Shown here: in pieces, positions 32,938 to 42,640 of the stretch
How the letters are laid out: each line of letters starts with the position of its first letter
How positions within the stretch are numbered: position 1 is the stretch's first letter
The notes under the pieces: generated by a model
What the model was told of the DNA's origin: nothing
Databases searched by the model: none
What the model saw: only the letters and a program-made list of their open reading frames with translations
Position numbers and translations under genes: made by a program
Assembly (NCBI RefSeq): GCF_910585845.1
Contig: NZ_CAJUHF010000006.1
Span: forward strand, 1 to 64,000
DNA length: 64,000 nt
Reading direction: 5' to 3'
DNA from: an uncultured Bacteroides sp.
GTDB taxonomy: Bacteria > Bacteroidota > Bacteroidia > Bacteroidales > Bacteroidaceae

Positions 32938-34401
32938 TTATTTTTTATAATAAGTATTAGCTATATCTAATTTTTGTTGAGCTTGCCACAGTTCAATATA
33001 TCTGTGATTAGCATATTCGGTATCCAAATTTTTATCAGAAAACTCTTTTATTTCCGCAGTATAAGTATTTATTTCATTTTGAATATAAACAGGATCAAAA
33101 GCAACGTAAAAAGTAGTATACCCTATATATTCTTGTTCTACATAAGAAGGGCCATAACTATGATCTATCTCACTCATAATTATATCTCTTATTTCAGCAG
33201 GAGGTGTTCTGTTTATTGGTTCAGCTAAACGTATAAAATCCTTATTACAAGGTTTATCATGTTCTACGTGATAAATCTCATGCCAAACAATGGCCACTTG
33301 AGTATTAGCACCCCAACGATAAAATTCAGAACATATCTCTATTTTACCTTTTGAAACTCGTGCATTAGCACTACATTCTTTACCTTTTACTATCACATAC
33401 TTGGACATATCTATACCCTTCTTCGTCAATTCAGTTGTTAAATGTTGAACCGTTTTATCAAAATCTGCATGTGGATCATTACCAACATTACTATCTTCAC
33501 TTCCCACATAGCCATCATCTTCATCATCCCAATACCATCCATCATCCGGATCCGGCTCGGGATCAGGATCGTCAAGCCAATCTACCCAAGAAGTAGGCAA
33601 GTCAGGATATGGATCCGGGTCGGGATCCGGAGTTATCACTACTTCACCTAACCATCCTCCATCTATATCTCCATCACCTTCGGAATCGGAACGAGTTTGC
33701 GTTGGACTATATACTTTTGGAGTAACCGTATAATTGGCAGACAAGGTGTGCATAAGGATACGTCCGGAGTTCAAATCCCCAGTCTGCATCTTCATATTCA
33801 CCTTTCTAATGACTTTACCCCGCTTGTATTCCCAACCGTTCGCAAATGTTCCATCCAAATGATGAAAGAGCACATATCCACTTAGATATTTATCGCGATG
33901 AAGATACGTATTTCTTCTGATTCTTTTGCTATAAGTCTTCGCATAATATTTGCTGGGAACAATGGTCATCAAGAAGCCCTTCTCTTTATTGTTCTTCTTG
34001 TCAAACGTATATACCAAGCGGGTATAGGAACGACGAAAGTCCCAGTTTCCTGTCCTTTGGAAAGCCTCATAGTTATCTTGTGGCACAAAATCCAAAGAGA
34101 TACAGTCTGTCAGGTCAATATCCACTGCGGTAAAGTCCTTCCTACGGTTTACCGCAAAGTATTTCCAACTGGGGTCTTCTTTATACATTTGCATTTGGCT
34201 GTCCACGCTACGCGTTTTCCCATTCGTTTTTTGAATTTCGTACCAGCGTTTTGCAGCATTCAATTGCTCAGTGAGCACTGTGTTCTCCGATGATTGCATA
34301 TACATCGTTTCCATATCTTCCTGGCAAGAGGATATGGAAACCAAGGCAAAGATGCATGCAACGGATTTCAAAAAAGATTTCGTTAATTTCGCTAATTTCA
34401 T
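32938..34401 (-). CDS. Lipoprotein with Asp-Pro linker and C-terminal HEIYH metallopeptidase-like domain (putative polymorphic toxin)
   Basis: The protein has 487 residues. Signal peptide and lipobox (ALVSISSC, Cys26). Residues 40-230 form a delivery or structural domain of unknown fold. An acidic linker at 237-315 contains GGWLGEVVITPDPDPDPYPD and a second DP-rich run. The C-terminal domain (about 316-487) has an HExxH zinc motif, HEIYH at 374-378 with a further His381; Glu443 or Glu450 (NEINTYTAE) is a possible third ligand. The conserved front, low-complexity linker, enzymatic tail and following small genes resemble a polymorphic toxin; a plain surface protease is the alternative. The catalytic motif is seen; the toxin role is inferred. 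Confidence 0.65.
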   Translation of the reverse strand: MKLAKLTKSFLKSVACIFALVSISSCQEDMETMYMQSSENTVLTEQLNAAKRWYEIQKTNGKTRSVDSQMQMYKEDPSWKYFAVNRRKDFTAVDIDLTDCISLDFVPQDNYEAFQRTGNWDFRRSYTRLVYTFDKKNNKEKGFLMTIVPSKYYAKTYSKRIRRNTYLHRDKYLSGYVLFHHLDGTFANGWEYKRGKVIRKVNMKMQTGDLNSGRILMHTLSANYTVTPKVYSPTQTRSDSEGDGDIDGGWLGEVVITPDPDPDPYPDLPTSWVDWLDDPDPEPDPDDGWYWDDEDDGYVGSEDSNVGNDPHADFDKTVQHLTTELTKKGIDMSKYVIVKGKECSANARVSKGKIEICSEFYRWGANTQVAIVWHEIYHVEHDKPCNKDFIRLAEPINRTPPAEIRDIIMSEIDHSYGPSYVEQEYIGYTTFYVAFDPVYIQNEINTYTAEIKEFSDKNLDTEYANHRYIELWQAQQKLDIANTYYKK

Positions 34402-34500
34402 TTTTTAATTGATTAGATTTATTTTTAATTTAGAAGTGCAGACTTGCATATCAGCAAGTCCATAAAAATTTCCTATTCATCTTTTATTCGTTTCTCATAC

Positions 34501-36261
34501 TTACCTCCTTTCTTTTAGATTGTTTGACATATATTCCATAGCCTCCTGTTTCATAAGCAAAGCTTTCGGGGAAGTTATCTTCAATGGTTGTTCTACTATT
34601 TCCTGTGCCATTCGCACTGCCATTGAGGTTTGTCCCGTCAAATTATATAACCGCATCAATTCATATCGGGGCAATAACCTATTAGGTATCATGCGGGAAG
34701 CTGTCTGATAGGCATTTTCCGCACTACAATAATCCTTTAATGCCAGATTGTTGTATCCTATTAGTAACTGTACATCATAATCCCTTATCCTACTTTGGCA
34801 ACGCTCAAGAACCGATAGGCACTTGCTATATTCAGCAACTTCATATAGTATTACAGCATAATTGTACAAGAAATCTCCATTATCCTTCAAATAAGAGTTA
34901 TTGTACAAGGAAGAGAATCGCTCGACATCTTGCTTTGAGATTTCCCCTTCTTCCACTGCCGAGCATGCATTATACCACCGTAATTCATCATGTCCTTTTC
35001 TTATCGAATCGGAAATGAGAAATAAAAAGAACAGCAGAATCAGGAAAAGAAATCTCCACTTTGGAAACTTCACTTCGACCTTTGGGTCATTACTTAGCAT
35101 TACAGCAACAAGAGTTATCAACAGTATATGAAATATCGGATAATCAAACGGATATGAGAAAGAGGAGCATACTGCGAACGAAAGCAAAAACAACAATATG
35201 ATTTTTCTATCCGAAGCAGCATGCAGATATACCTGCCTGATTACATATCCCAAAAGACAAGCAACCAGCACAAAGCCAATGACTCCTTGTTCAGCGAGCA
35301 AACCTATAAATTCATTAAAAGGATGTTGCACATTACCTGCCAGCATCGCATCACTCGAGCCTGGATGTAACTTAAAGAAATCCGCTTGCGCCATCATATA
35401 ATCCTTTTGAAAATTGCCTATTCCAATCCCAGTCCAAATGTTATCGGTAATCATCATCAAGCAACAATTCCAAACCAGTATTCGCCCATCTGCCGAAGCC
35501 GGATTTATCTTATATAACAAGTAGATAATCAGTAATGAAATGCAGCCTAAAAGGATTGAGAGCTTCCAATGAAGCATCTTATAACAACTGTATATAGCCA
35601 AAACGACAAACACAGATAGTAAAGCCGTGCGAGAAGCAGATAATAGTATGATTCCAATTATAAAAATGCCTGTCGCAACAGACAGAATCTTAATAATAAG
35701 CGTCCTTGAAGCAAGAAATAGTAAAGTAACCGGAAACAACACTGCTAAAAGGCAGGCTAATCCCGCCGGATTATCAAATGGTCCCGTCACCGTGAATACA
35801 GCATGATAAGATGGAATACAATTCAGGTACTGCAAAAAGGCAAACAAAGAAGTACAACAAGCCAATAAAAGGCAGATTACGCCAATCACCGGCTTCACTC
35901 TTTTACATCTGCATAATCCGTCGAATAGAAATAGGAAATAACATAAATTCATTAACAGGAATATCCCATCAGCCCCATTGATAATCTCATAAAACATATA
36001 CACCAGTATCCCTATCAGAAACTTTATATCCGAAAGGTAAAAGGGCTTTTTAGGGGATGCCAGACACCAGACAATCCCCCAAATACCCATAATAATCCCC
36101 GTCAGCAAGACAGAAGGAGTTCGAAAACGATCAACGAACACATCAGGAATACAGAATACATTTCCTATCATAACAAGGCAAACTCCTGTCAAGACAATCA
36201 CCTCTGTACCCTGCATTCTTTTCCCTGCTTCCATCTTGTTCAATTGTCCAATAGCAAACAT
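34501..36261 (-). CDS. O-antigen ligase/polymerase-like membrane protein with C-terminal TPR
   Basis: The 586-residue protein has about 10-12 membrane segments up to residue 400. The Wzy_C/O-antigen ligase-type periplasmic region is IGIGNFQKDYMMAQADFFKL followed by VQHPFNEFIGLLAEQGVIGF. A C-terminal soluble domain has TPR-like repeats (about 430-570). Such proteins attach or polymerise surface glycans, or glycosylate proteins. In Bacteroides they often sit beside DUF3244 and TPR-lipoprotein genes, as here. The stop is 100 bp before the lipoprotein gene start. An alternative ATG at residue 10 or 16 cannot be excluded. Confidence 0.8.
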   Translation of the reverse strand: MFAIGQLNKMEAGKRMQGTEVIVLTGVCLVMIGNVFCIPDVFVDRFRTPSVLLTGIIMGIWGIVWCLASPKKPFYLSDIKFLIGILVYMFYEIINGADGIFLLMNLCYFLFLFDGLCRCKRVKPVIGVICLLLACCTSLFAFLQYLNCIPSYHAVFTVTGPFDNPAGLACLLAVLFPVTLLFLASRTLIIKILSVATGIFIIGIILLSASRTALLSVFVVLAIYSCYKMLHWKLSILLGCISLLIIYLLYKINPASADGRILVWNCCLMMITDNIWTGIGIGNFQKDYMMAQADFFKLHPGSSDAMLAGNVQHPFNEFIGLLAEQGVIGFVLVACLLGYVIRQVYLHAASDRKIILLFLLSFAVCSSFSYPFDYPIFHILLITLVAVMLSNDPKVEVKFPKWRFLFLILLFFLFLISDSIRKGHDELRWYNACSAVEEGEISKQDVERFSSLYNNSYLKDNGDFLYNYAVILYEVAEYSKCLSVLERCQSRIRDYDVQLLIGYNNLALKDYCSAENAYQTASRMIPNRLLPRYELMRLYNLTGQTSMAVRMAQEIVEQPLKITSPKALLMKQEAMEYMSNNLKERR

Positions 36262-36343
36262 ATAAGTGTTTGTTATTTCTATTGATTTAGACTAAAACAA
36301 TGTTACTTCTAAAAAAACACGAATGTTATATCGTCAGACAGTT

Positions 36344-36709
36344 CTATAATGAGATATCAAAATATCCATAAAGATATTTATTCCCATGAGTTAATTCTAT
36401 TACAAATTCGCCCTCACTCATGTCCACTACAGTGAAAGAATATGGTTGGACACTTGATATAGTAACAATACTGGAATACAGAATCGTTCCTGCCACATCT
36501 TTTATTACAATATGGAGATTCTCCATATCCATATCCGAATAGATATGGAACAAATTGTCGTCATGCGTAATTGTCGGAACGTAAGATACTGAACGCAAAT
36601 CTTGATGCCAATGTGCTTTGTTTACCTCTATATTTTTTTCTTCAGCAAAAACTTTGGCAGTTACCATGAACATAACTAAAACAAGAAATGTAACTCTAAA
36701 ATGTTTCAT
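36344..36709 (-). CDS. DUF3244-type small secreted protein
   Basis: The 121-residue protein has signal peptide MKHFRVTFLVLVMFMVTAKV and a beta-rich mature region (NLHIVIKDVAGTILYSSIVT, ending YGYFDISL), which fits DUF3244, a short beta-sandwich family of Bacteroides. Many such genes lie directly next to a TPR lipoprotein regulator and an O-antigen-ligase-like gene. Function is unknown. It may be a substrate or ligand of that system. Confidence 0.75.
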   Translation of the reverse strand: MKHFRVTFLVLVMFMVTAKVFAEEKNIEVNKAHWHQDLRSVSYVPTITHDDNLFHIYSDMDMENLHIVIKDVAGTILYSSIVTISSVQPYSFTVVDMSEGEFVIELTHGNKYLYGYFDISL

Positions 36710-36840
36710 AATATTAATTGTTAAAATTTAGGTTACAAAGGAACAAACTTCTCTCCAAAAAGCGCCTTTGGAGTTGTACGAGTTTTGTACGATTCTTATA
36801 CAGCTTTTGTCCCAGAACTGTACAAATTCGTACAGAAGTA

Positions 36841-38610
36841 TTAGAATTTCCGAATGAAATCGTCCCATGATTCGGGAGTACCACACTGATTATGAACTCT
36901 TTCGTACATTCTCTTACGAATAGAGGTCAAGGTCTGCTTGGCACATGGAATAAGGGGAGCTATTTGGCTGGGTCTCAAGTTAATCTTGATAAGCAAACAG
37001 ATACGTATGTCTCTTTCACTGAATGGATATAATGCATAAAGCCGTGATGTGAAGTCATTGTATGTCTTGTCAATTTCTTCCGCAAGAAGATTCCAATCTT
37101 CCGGTTGTATTTTCGAATTTTGATTTGCCAAATGAAATTTCTTATAAATCTCGGATTCTTGTAAAGCCATCTCAGAAATCTGCAATGTTTTCTGTTTGGC
37201 TTCAACTTGCTTGTTGGTGTATACCAATAACTCCTTTCGAGCATTAATCAGATGCTGCCACAGTTCATTCTTTTCATCCTCTGCCTGTTTTAAGGTTTCT
37301 TCCAATAGGCATAGTTGTCTTTCATTATGCCTGATGTACTGAATACTTTCGTGATATCGTTTTTCTTTGTATTCATCCAATAATCTCTGTTGCGCCAGTC
37401 TTTTCTGCTTTTTACGCTTGTTGTATTGATGATAGCTGATGAAAAGAGCCATTAATAGCATGATGACCGAAATTAAAGCCATAAGCCAAAGTTTCTGCAT
37501 CGCATTCTCTTGTTGTAGTTCACGATTCTTCTTCTCTCTTAACTGATAATTATACAGAGATTGCATTTTGCGGACAGTTTCCGTATGGGTATGCGCTTTA
37601 ATAGAATCAGTATATATGAGGTATTTGTCAAAATAATCCACAGCCTCTTCATAACGCCCCTTCCTGCGGGCTATACTTCCTAACCCCTTATAGCTGCTCT
37701 GCTTCTGATAGAAATCATCAGAACTTAATGCCTTTGTATAATAAAAAGCAGCAGAATCATACTGATTCATCTGATAATAATAATCAGCCAATATCGTGTT
37801 GTGAGGAGCCAAATCCAAATTCTTTATATACTGATTGGAGCGTTGAATGGCATCACTGACCTCCGGATACCTATTCAACTGAAGATAAAGACCGGATAAT
37901 TCACTCAGGACTATTCCCATCAAAGGTTTATTCTGCATCTGTTCCGCCTTGATAAAAGCCTTTTTATAATAGTAGATTGAGCTGTCTGCACGATTAAGCG
38001 TAGTAAAAGTACGTCCTATATCTCTTAAACTATAGATTACGCCTATACTGTCTTTGGCCAAAAAGCAATATTGACAAGCTTTTCTGAAAACGTCTAAAGC
38101 CTCGTTATAAGTGTCCTGATACAGAAACAACGTCCCTGTCTGACTATAAATTCTACTGATCAGTCTATAATCGGTACACCCTTTTGCTATTTCGGCAGCT
38201 TTGAAGAAATAGTCTAACGCCTGCGGAGCATCTCCTAAATCCCGATATACCCGTCCGGCATAATAGTATGCTTCCGGCAGATATTTTTCATCTTTCTTTT
38301 TCTCATAATAGTGCACTATGGTTTGGATCAGGCTATCGGAAGTATGCGTAATATATGCCTTATCCTTGGCTTTTATGGTCAGCAACCAGTAGAACATCTG
38401 TATCTCTTTGGATTCTTGCGATATACCATCTTCCATTTTTTCCAACAATATGACAGCACTGTCCAGACAAGTATTCATTAAGGAATCGGCAGAAAGTAAA
38501 GCATAAGGATATGGTTTGCTTCCGCAAGAGAACAAACAAAGCAACAAGCAGAAAATTGTCAGCAATGTTTTATACCTGTTTATAATATGTATCTTACATA
38601 ACAAATACAT
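36841..38610 (-). CDS. TPR lipoprotein with membrane segment, coiled coil and C-terminal HTH-like domain
   Basis: The protein has about 589 residues from the chosen start (MYLLCKIHIINRYKTLLTIF), whose signal segment ends in LLLCLFSC. Several TPR repeats follow (for example ALDYFFKAAEIAKGCTDYRL). A membrane helix (LWLMALISVIMLLMALFISY) leads to a coiled coil and a C-terminal domain with ERDIRICLLIKINLRPSQIA and CAKQTLTSIRKRMYERV, a LuxR-like helix-turn-helix. This is a one-component membrane regulator layout: outside TPR sensor, inside DNA-binding tail. It is probably the regulator of the DUF3244/ligase genes. Starts at 38706 and 38634 are also open. Confidence 0.75.
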   Translation of the reverse strand: MYLLCKIHIINRYKTLLTIFCLLLCLFSCGSKPYPYALLSADSLMNTCLDSAVILLEKMEDGISQESKEIQMFYWLLTIKAKDKAYITHTSDSLIQTIVHYYEKKKDEKYLPEAYYYAGRVYRDLGDAPQALDYFFKAAEIAKGCTDYRLISRIYSQTGTLFLYQDTYNEALDVFRKACQYCFLAKDSIGVIYSLRDIGRTFTTLNRADSSIYYYKKAFIKAEQMQNKPLMGIVLSELSGLYLQLNRYPEVSDAIQRSNQYIKNLDLAPHNTILADYYYQMNQYDSAAFYYTKALSSDDFYQKQSSYKGLGSIARRKGRYEEAVDYFDKYLIYTDSIKAHTHTETVRKMQSLYNYQLREKKNRELQQENAMQKLWLMALISVIMLLMALFISYHQYNKRKKQKRLAQQRLLDEYKEKRYHESIQYIRHNERQLCLLEETLKQAEDEKNELWQHLINARKELLVYTNKQVEAKQKTLQISEMALQESEIYKKFHLANQNSKIQPEDWNLLAEEIDKTYNDFTSRLYALYPFSERDIRICLLIKINLRPSQIAPLIPCAKQTLTSIRKRMYERVHNQCGTPESWDDFIRKF

Positions 38611-38856
38611 AAAAAGGAGACAGGATTCAACCATTACAGCGAGTGAATCGAAATATAAATTGTTATTTATTCGCCGTTCCTGCATCGGTCTTTTTGGAAA
38701 GAGCATTAATAAATTGTTTTACTAATCGCAACAAAGATAGGAAACTTCTGATTAAATCATAAGAAAATACAAAGTTTTTTGCCCGTATTTTCACTTTACC
38801 GTATAGAATATATTCCGTATCTTGCGCAAGAAAAAAATAATCAACGTAATAAGAAG

Positions 38857-39558
38857 ATGAAACACCACATAAAAGTCATCGCTTTCGATGCAGATGACAC
38901 CCTTTGGAGTAATGAGCCTTTCTTTCAGGAAGTGGAGCAGAAATATACGGAGCTACTGAACGACTACGGCAGTGCGCAAGAGATTTCAGAAGAACTGTTT
39001 AAAACGGAGATGGGCAATCTGGAATGCTTGGGTTATGGGGTCAAAGCATTTACCATTTCAATGGTTGAAACGGCGTTGCGAGTTAGTGAACAAAGGATTA
39101 CGGCAGAGAAAATACAAGAAATCATCCTTTTGGGTAAGTCTTTGCTCGAAATGCCCATCAAGCTGCTACCCGACGTGGAAGAGACACTGAAAAGACTGAA
39201 GGCACTGAAAGCGCAAAACAGTTATCGACTGGTAGTGGCAACAAAAGGTGACCTGCTGGATCAGGAACGTAAACTGAAACGTTCCGGACTGACTTCCTAT
39301 TTCGACCATATCGAAATCATGTCCGATAAAACGGAGAAAGAATACAATCGCCTGCTACAAGTCCTGCACGTGGCACCTGAGGAGTTTCTGATGATCGGAA
39401 ATTCACTGAAATCCGACATCCAACCCGTGTTGGCAATTGGCGGATATGGCATACATATTCCTTTTGAAGTGATGTGGAAACACGAGGTAGTGGAAACGTT
39501 TACGCATCCCAGACTGAAGCAGATGAGTAGTCCGGCAGAATTGTTGGAATGGCTCTGA
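38857..39558 (+). CDS. HAD-superfamily hydrolase
   Basis: The 233-residue protein starts MKHHIKVIAFDADDTLWSNE, with the nucleophile Asp in FDADDT. Motif II is VVATKG and motif IV is EFLMIGNSLKSDIQPVLAIG. It has a helical cap. Likely a small-molecule phosphatase; the substrate is not predictable. The ATG at 38857 is chosen over one at 38779 because homology begins there and AAGAAG precedes it. Confidence 0.88.
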   Translation: MKHHIKVIAFDADDTLWSNEPFFQEVEQKYTELLNDYGSAQEISEELFKTEMGNLECLGYGVKAFTISMVETALRVSEQRITAEKIQEIILLGKSLLEMPIKLLPDVEETLKRLKALKAQNSYRLVVATKGDLLDQERKLKRSGLTSYFDHIEIMSDKTEKEYNRLLQVLHVAPEEFLMIGNSLKSDIQPVLAIGGYGIHIPFEVMWKHEVVETFTHPRLKQMSSPAELLEWL

Positions 39559-39650
39559 CGAAACACGGAATAGTTCTTCGGTTGGGAACCGGCAAGGGCG
39601 GAAGAAGTCTGATTATTCTTCTTATCCCCGCCTTTCTTTTCCCTCACCCT

Positions 39651-39681
39651 GTTGTAGAATTGCATAAAAGGTGTATATTTG
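39651..39681 (+). promoter_or_regulatory. Promoter of the acyl-CoA synthetase gene
   Basis: GTTG (39651-39654), 19 bp, then TATATTTG (39674-39681): one mismatch to the Bacteroides consensus, 34 bp before the start codon. Confidence 0.6.
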
Positions 39682-39715
39682 TATCATCGTATCATGAATT
39701 AAAAGTTAATGAGCT

Positions 39716-41782
39716 ATGATAACAGACCAATTGCTTCGTCCTGCCAGCATCGTAGTGGTAGGAGCATCCAACAATGTACACAAACCGGGAGGCGCTATCC
39801 TGCGTAATCTGATTAACGGTGGTTACACCGGAGAACTACGCGCCGTGAATCCGAAAGAGACGGAAGTGCAAGGCGTAACGGCGTATGCCGACGTGAAAGA
39901 TATTCCCGAAACGGAACTTGCCATACTTGCCATTCCTGCCCAATTGTGTCCTGATACCGTAGAAGTGCTTGCAGCAGAGAAGCAAGTACGGGCATTCATC
40001 ATCCTGTCCGCCGGATTTGGTGAGGAGACACACGAAGGAGCCTTACTGGAAGATCGCATTCTGGAGACAGTGAACAAGTATGGTGCTTCCCTGATTGGTC
40101 CCAACTGTATTGGTCTGATGAATACCTGGCATCATAGTGTATTCAGCCAGCCTATTCCCCAACTACATGAACAGGGCGTAGACCTTATCTCAAGTTCCGG
40201 TGCAACGGCCGTCTTCATTCTGGAGAGCGCCGTGACCAAAGGTTTACAGTTTAACTCCGTATGGTCTGTGGGCAATGCCAAACAGATAGGCGTGGAAGAC
40301 GTACTGCAATATATGGATGAAAACTTCCGTCCGGAAGAAGACTCCAAAATCAAACTGCTCTATATCGAAAGTATCAGCGACCCCGATCGCCTACTGTTCC
40401 ATGCCTCCTCCCTGATAAAGAAAGGGTGCCGAATTGCCGCCATCAAGGCAGGTAGCAGCGAGAGTGGCAGCCGTGCGGCTTCTTCGCACACAGGTGCCAT
40501 TGCCAGCAGCGATTCTGCGGTAGAGGCTCTGTTCCGTAAGGCGGGTATCGTACGTTGTTACTCACGAGAGGAACTGACAACCGTAGGTTGTGTCTTTACC
40601 CTACCCGAACTGAAAGGAAAGAACTTCGCCATCATCACCCATGCCGGTGGACCGGGCGTGATGCTGACCGACGCACTGAGCAAAGGCGGACTGAATGTCC
40701 CGAAGTTGGAAGGTTCGGTTGCCGACGAGTTGAAAAGCCTGCTCTTCCCTGGTGCTGCCGTAGGTAATCCGATTGATATCCTTGCTACCGGAACGCCTGA
40801 ACACTTGCGGCTTTGTCTGGAATATTGCGAAGAAAAGTTTGAAAACATAGATGCCGTAATGGCTATCTTCGGTACACCGGGACTAGTTACCATGTTCGAT
40901 ATGTACGATGTGCTACACGAAAAAATGCAGACATGCAGCAAGCCGATATTCCCCATCTTGCCTTCCATCAATACTGCCGGAGCAGAAGTATCCGCTTTCC
41001 TTGCCAAGGGTCATGTGAACTTTGCCGATGAAGTGACTTTAGGCACGGCACTCTCCCGCATTATGAATGCCCCCCGACCTGCCGCTAACGAGATAGAGCT
41101 TTTCGGTGTGGATGTACCCCGCATCCGACGTATCATCGATTCCATTCCCGAAGACGGATACATCCAGCCGCACTATGTACAGGCGCTGCTTCACGCTGCC
41201 GGTATTCCGGTAGTGGACGAATTTGTATCGGCAAACAAAGACGAAGTACTTGCTTTTGCCCGCCGCACGGGTTTCCCGGTCGTAGCAAAGGTTGTAGGTC
41301 CTGTTCATAAATCCGACGTCGGCGGCGTAGTACTCAATATAAAAGGAGAGCAACATCTAGCATTCGAGTTTGAACGTATGATGCAGATACCCGAGGTAAC
41401 CGGTATTCTGGTACAACCTATGCTGAAAGGTACGGAACTATTCATCGGTGCCAAATACGAAGAGAAGTTCGGTCATGTGGTGCTTTGCGGTTTGGGCGGC
41501 ATTTTTGTGGAAGTACTTAAAGACGTCTCTTCCGGCTTGGCGCCGCTATCCTACAGTGAAGCTTACTCTATGATTCATTCCCTCCGCGCCTACAAGATTA
41601 TCAAGGGGACACGCGGACAGAAAGGGGTGAACGAAGATAAGTTTGCGGAAATCATCGTACGCCTTTCTACCTTGTTGCGCTTTGCTACGGAAATTAAGGA
41701 AATGGACATCAATCCACTACTTGCCACAGAGAAGCAGGTAATCGCAGTAGATGCACGCATTCGGATAGAAAAGAAAGGATGA
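39716..41782 (+). CDS. ADP-forming acetate/acyl-CoA synthetase, fused alpha-beta subunits
   Basis: The protein has 688 residues. The N-terminal CoA-binding domain (PASIVVVGASNNVHKPGGAI) is followed by succinyl-CoA-ligase-like domains with the phosphohistidine loop in RAASSHTGAIASSDSAVEAL. The C-terminal ATP-grasp domain (residues about 460-688) has VVAKVVGPVHKSDVGGVVLN and KEMDINPLLA. It makes ATP from acyl-CoA during fermentation, or runs in reverse. The stop overlaps the start of the truncated sensor gene by 4 bp. Confidence 0.93.
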   Translation: MITDQLLRPASIVVVGASNNVHKPGGAILRNLINGGYTGELRAVNPKETEVQGVTAYADVKDIPETELAILAIPAQLCPDTVEVLAAEKQVRAFIILSAGFGEETHEGALLEDRILETVNKYGASLIGPNCIGLMNTWHHSVFSQPIPQLHEQGVDLISSSGATAVFILESAVTKGLQFNSVWSVGNAKQIGVEDVLQYMDENFRPEEDSKIKLLYIESISDPDRLLFHASSLIKKGCRIAAIKAGSSESGSRAASSHTGAIASSDSAVEALFRKAGIVRCYSREELTTVGCVFTLPELKGKNFAIITHAGGPGVMLTDALSKGGLNVPKLEGSVADELKSLLFPGAAVGNPIDILATGTPEHLRLCLEYCEEKFENIDAVMAIFGTPGLVTMFDMYDVLHEKMQTCSKPIFPILPSINTAGAEVSAFLAKGHVNFADEVTLGTALSRIMNAPRPAANEIELFGVDVPRIRRIIDSIPEDGYIQPHYVQALLHAAGIPVVDEFVSANKDEVLAFARRTGFPVVAKVVGPVHKSDVGGVVLNIKGEQHLAFEFERMMQIPEVTGILVQPMLKGTELFIGAKYEEKFGHVVLCGLGGIFVEVLKDVSSGLAPLSYSEAYSMIHSLRAYKIIKGTRGQKGVNEDKFAEIIVRLSTLLRFATEIKEMDINPLLATEKQVIAVDARIRIEKKG

Positions 41783-42640
41783 GAATGAGAAAGAGGGTTG
41801 GCAAATGTTTCTTCCGCAATCTGGTATCTGCCATTTTTCTGGTGCAGACATTATCGCTCTTCCCCCAAGGTACAGAGCGTTTCTTCAACCAGTACAATTT
41901 TAAGTTTATCACGGAGAATGCAGGGCTCCCTTATAGTTTTGTCAGCGATATTTTCAAGGACTCCGATGGCTATGTGTGGATAGGTACACACGGCGGGATA
42001 GGACGTTACGACGGCTATCAATCCCTGAACTACAGTACGCAGACTGAACCGATACGGCTAAAGAACGACTTTGTCCGCAAAATTTGTGAAGACAACTTCC
42101 GGCGGCTGTGGATTGCCTCCGAAGGCGGAATAGACATCATAGATCTGGACACCTATTCTCTGGTCGAATTGACACTTCCTGCCGACAGCCCGTTACATCA
42201 ACTGATGGGTGAATACGTCAGTACCATCTACAAAGACGGACAAGGAAATATATGGATTGCAGGCAACAAAGACTTGTGGTGCATCGACTTGGACGAGAAG
42301 GGAAAAGTGAAGACTTGGTATCGCCTGAACAACGACTCCGCCTCTCCCGTACATGCCATTCTTGACATCGGTTGGTCCGTTTGTGCCGGCATCGACAACC
42401 GGATGTGCTGCATCGAGAAGCAATCCGGCAACAGTCTGAAAGCCCATCTGCTCTCCGATAGTTTGGTCTCCTTCAGCGAGGACTGGCGCATCTCTTGCTT
42501 GCAAGCCGATGGCGACTTGCTGTGGATTGGTTCCAACCGCGGACTTTTCAAGTATAACCATGCAGAACGCAGCCTGAAACGGTACCGCTATTCCACCCAT
42601 CGTCCCGGCATGCTGAGCCAACTCCACCTTTTGCGGACCG
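41779..42640 (+). pseudogene. Hybrid two-component system sensor (HTCS), truncated 5' part
   Basis: About 280 residues of the periplasmic propeller of a Bacteroides HTCS remain: signal peptide, ENAGLPYSFVSDIFKDSDGY, VWIGTHGGIGRYDGY and RLWIASEGGIDIIDLDTYS (Reg_prop repeats). A complete HTCS is about 1,300 or more residues with kinase, receiver and AraC domains; all of these are missing. After about 42,610-42,650 the plus-strand frame is only the reverse complement of the neighbouring susC sequence and ends at 42804. The gene therefore ends at a rearrangement junction and cannot work as a sensor. Confidence 0.85.
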
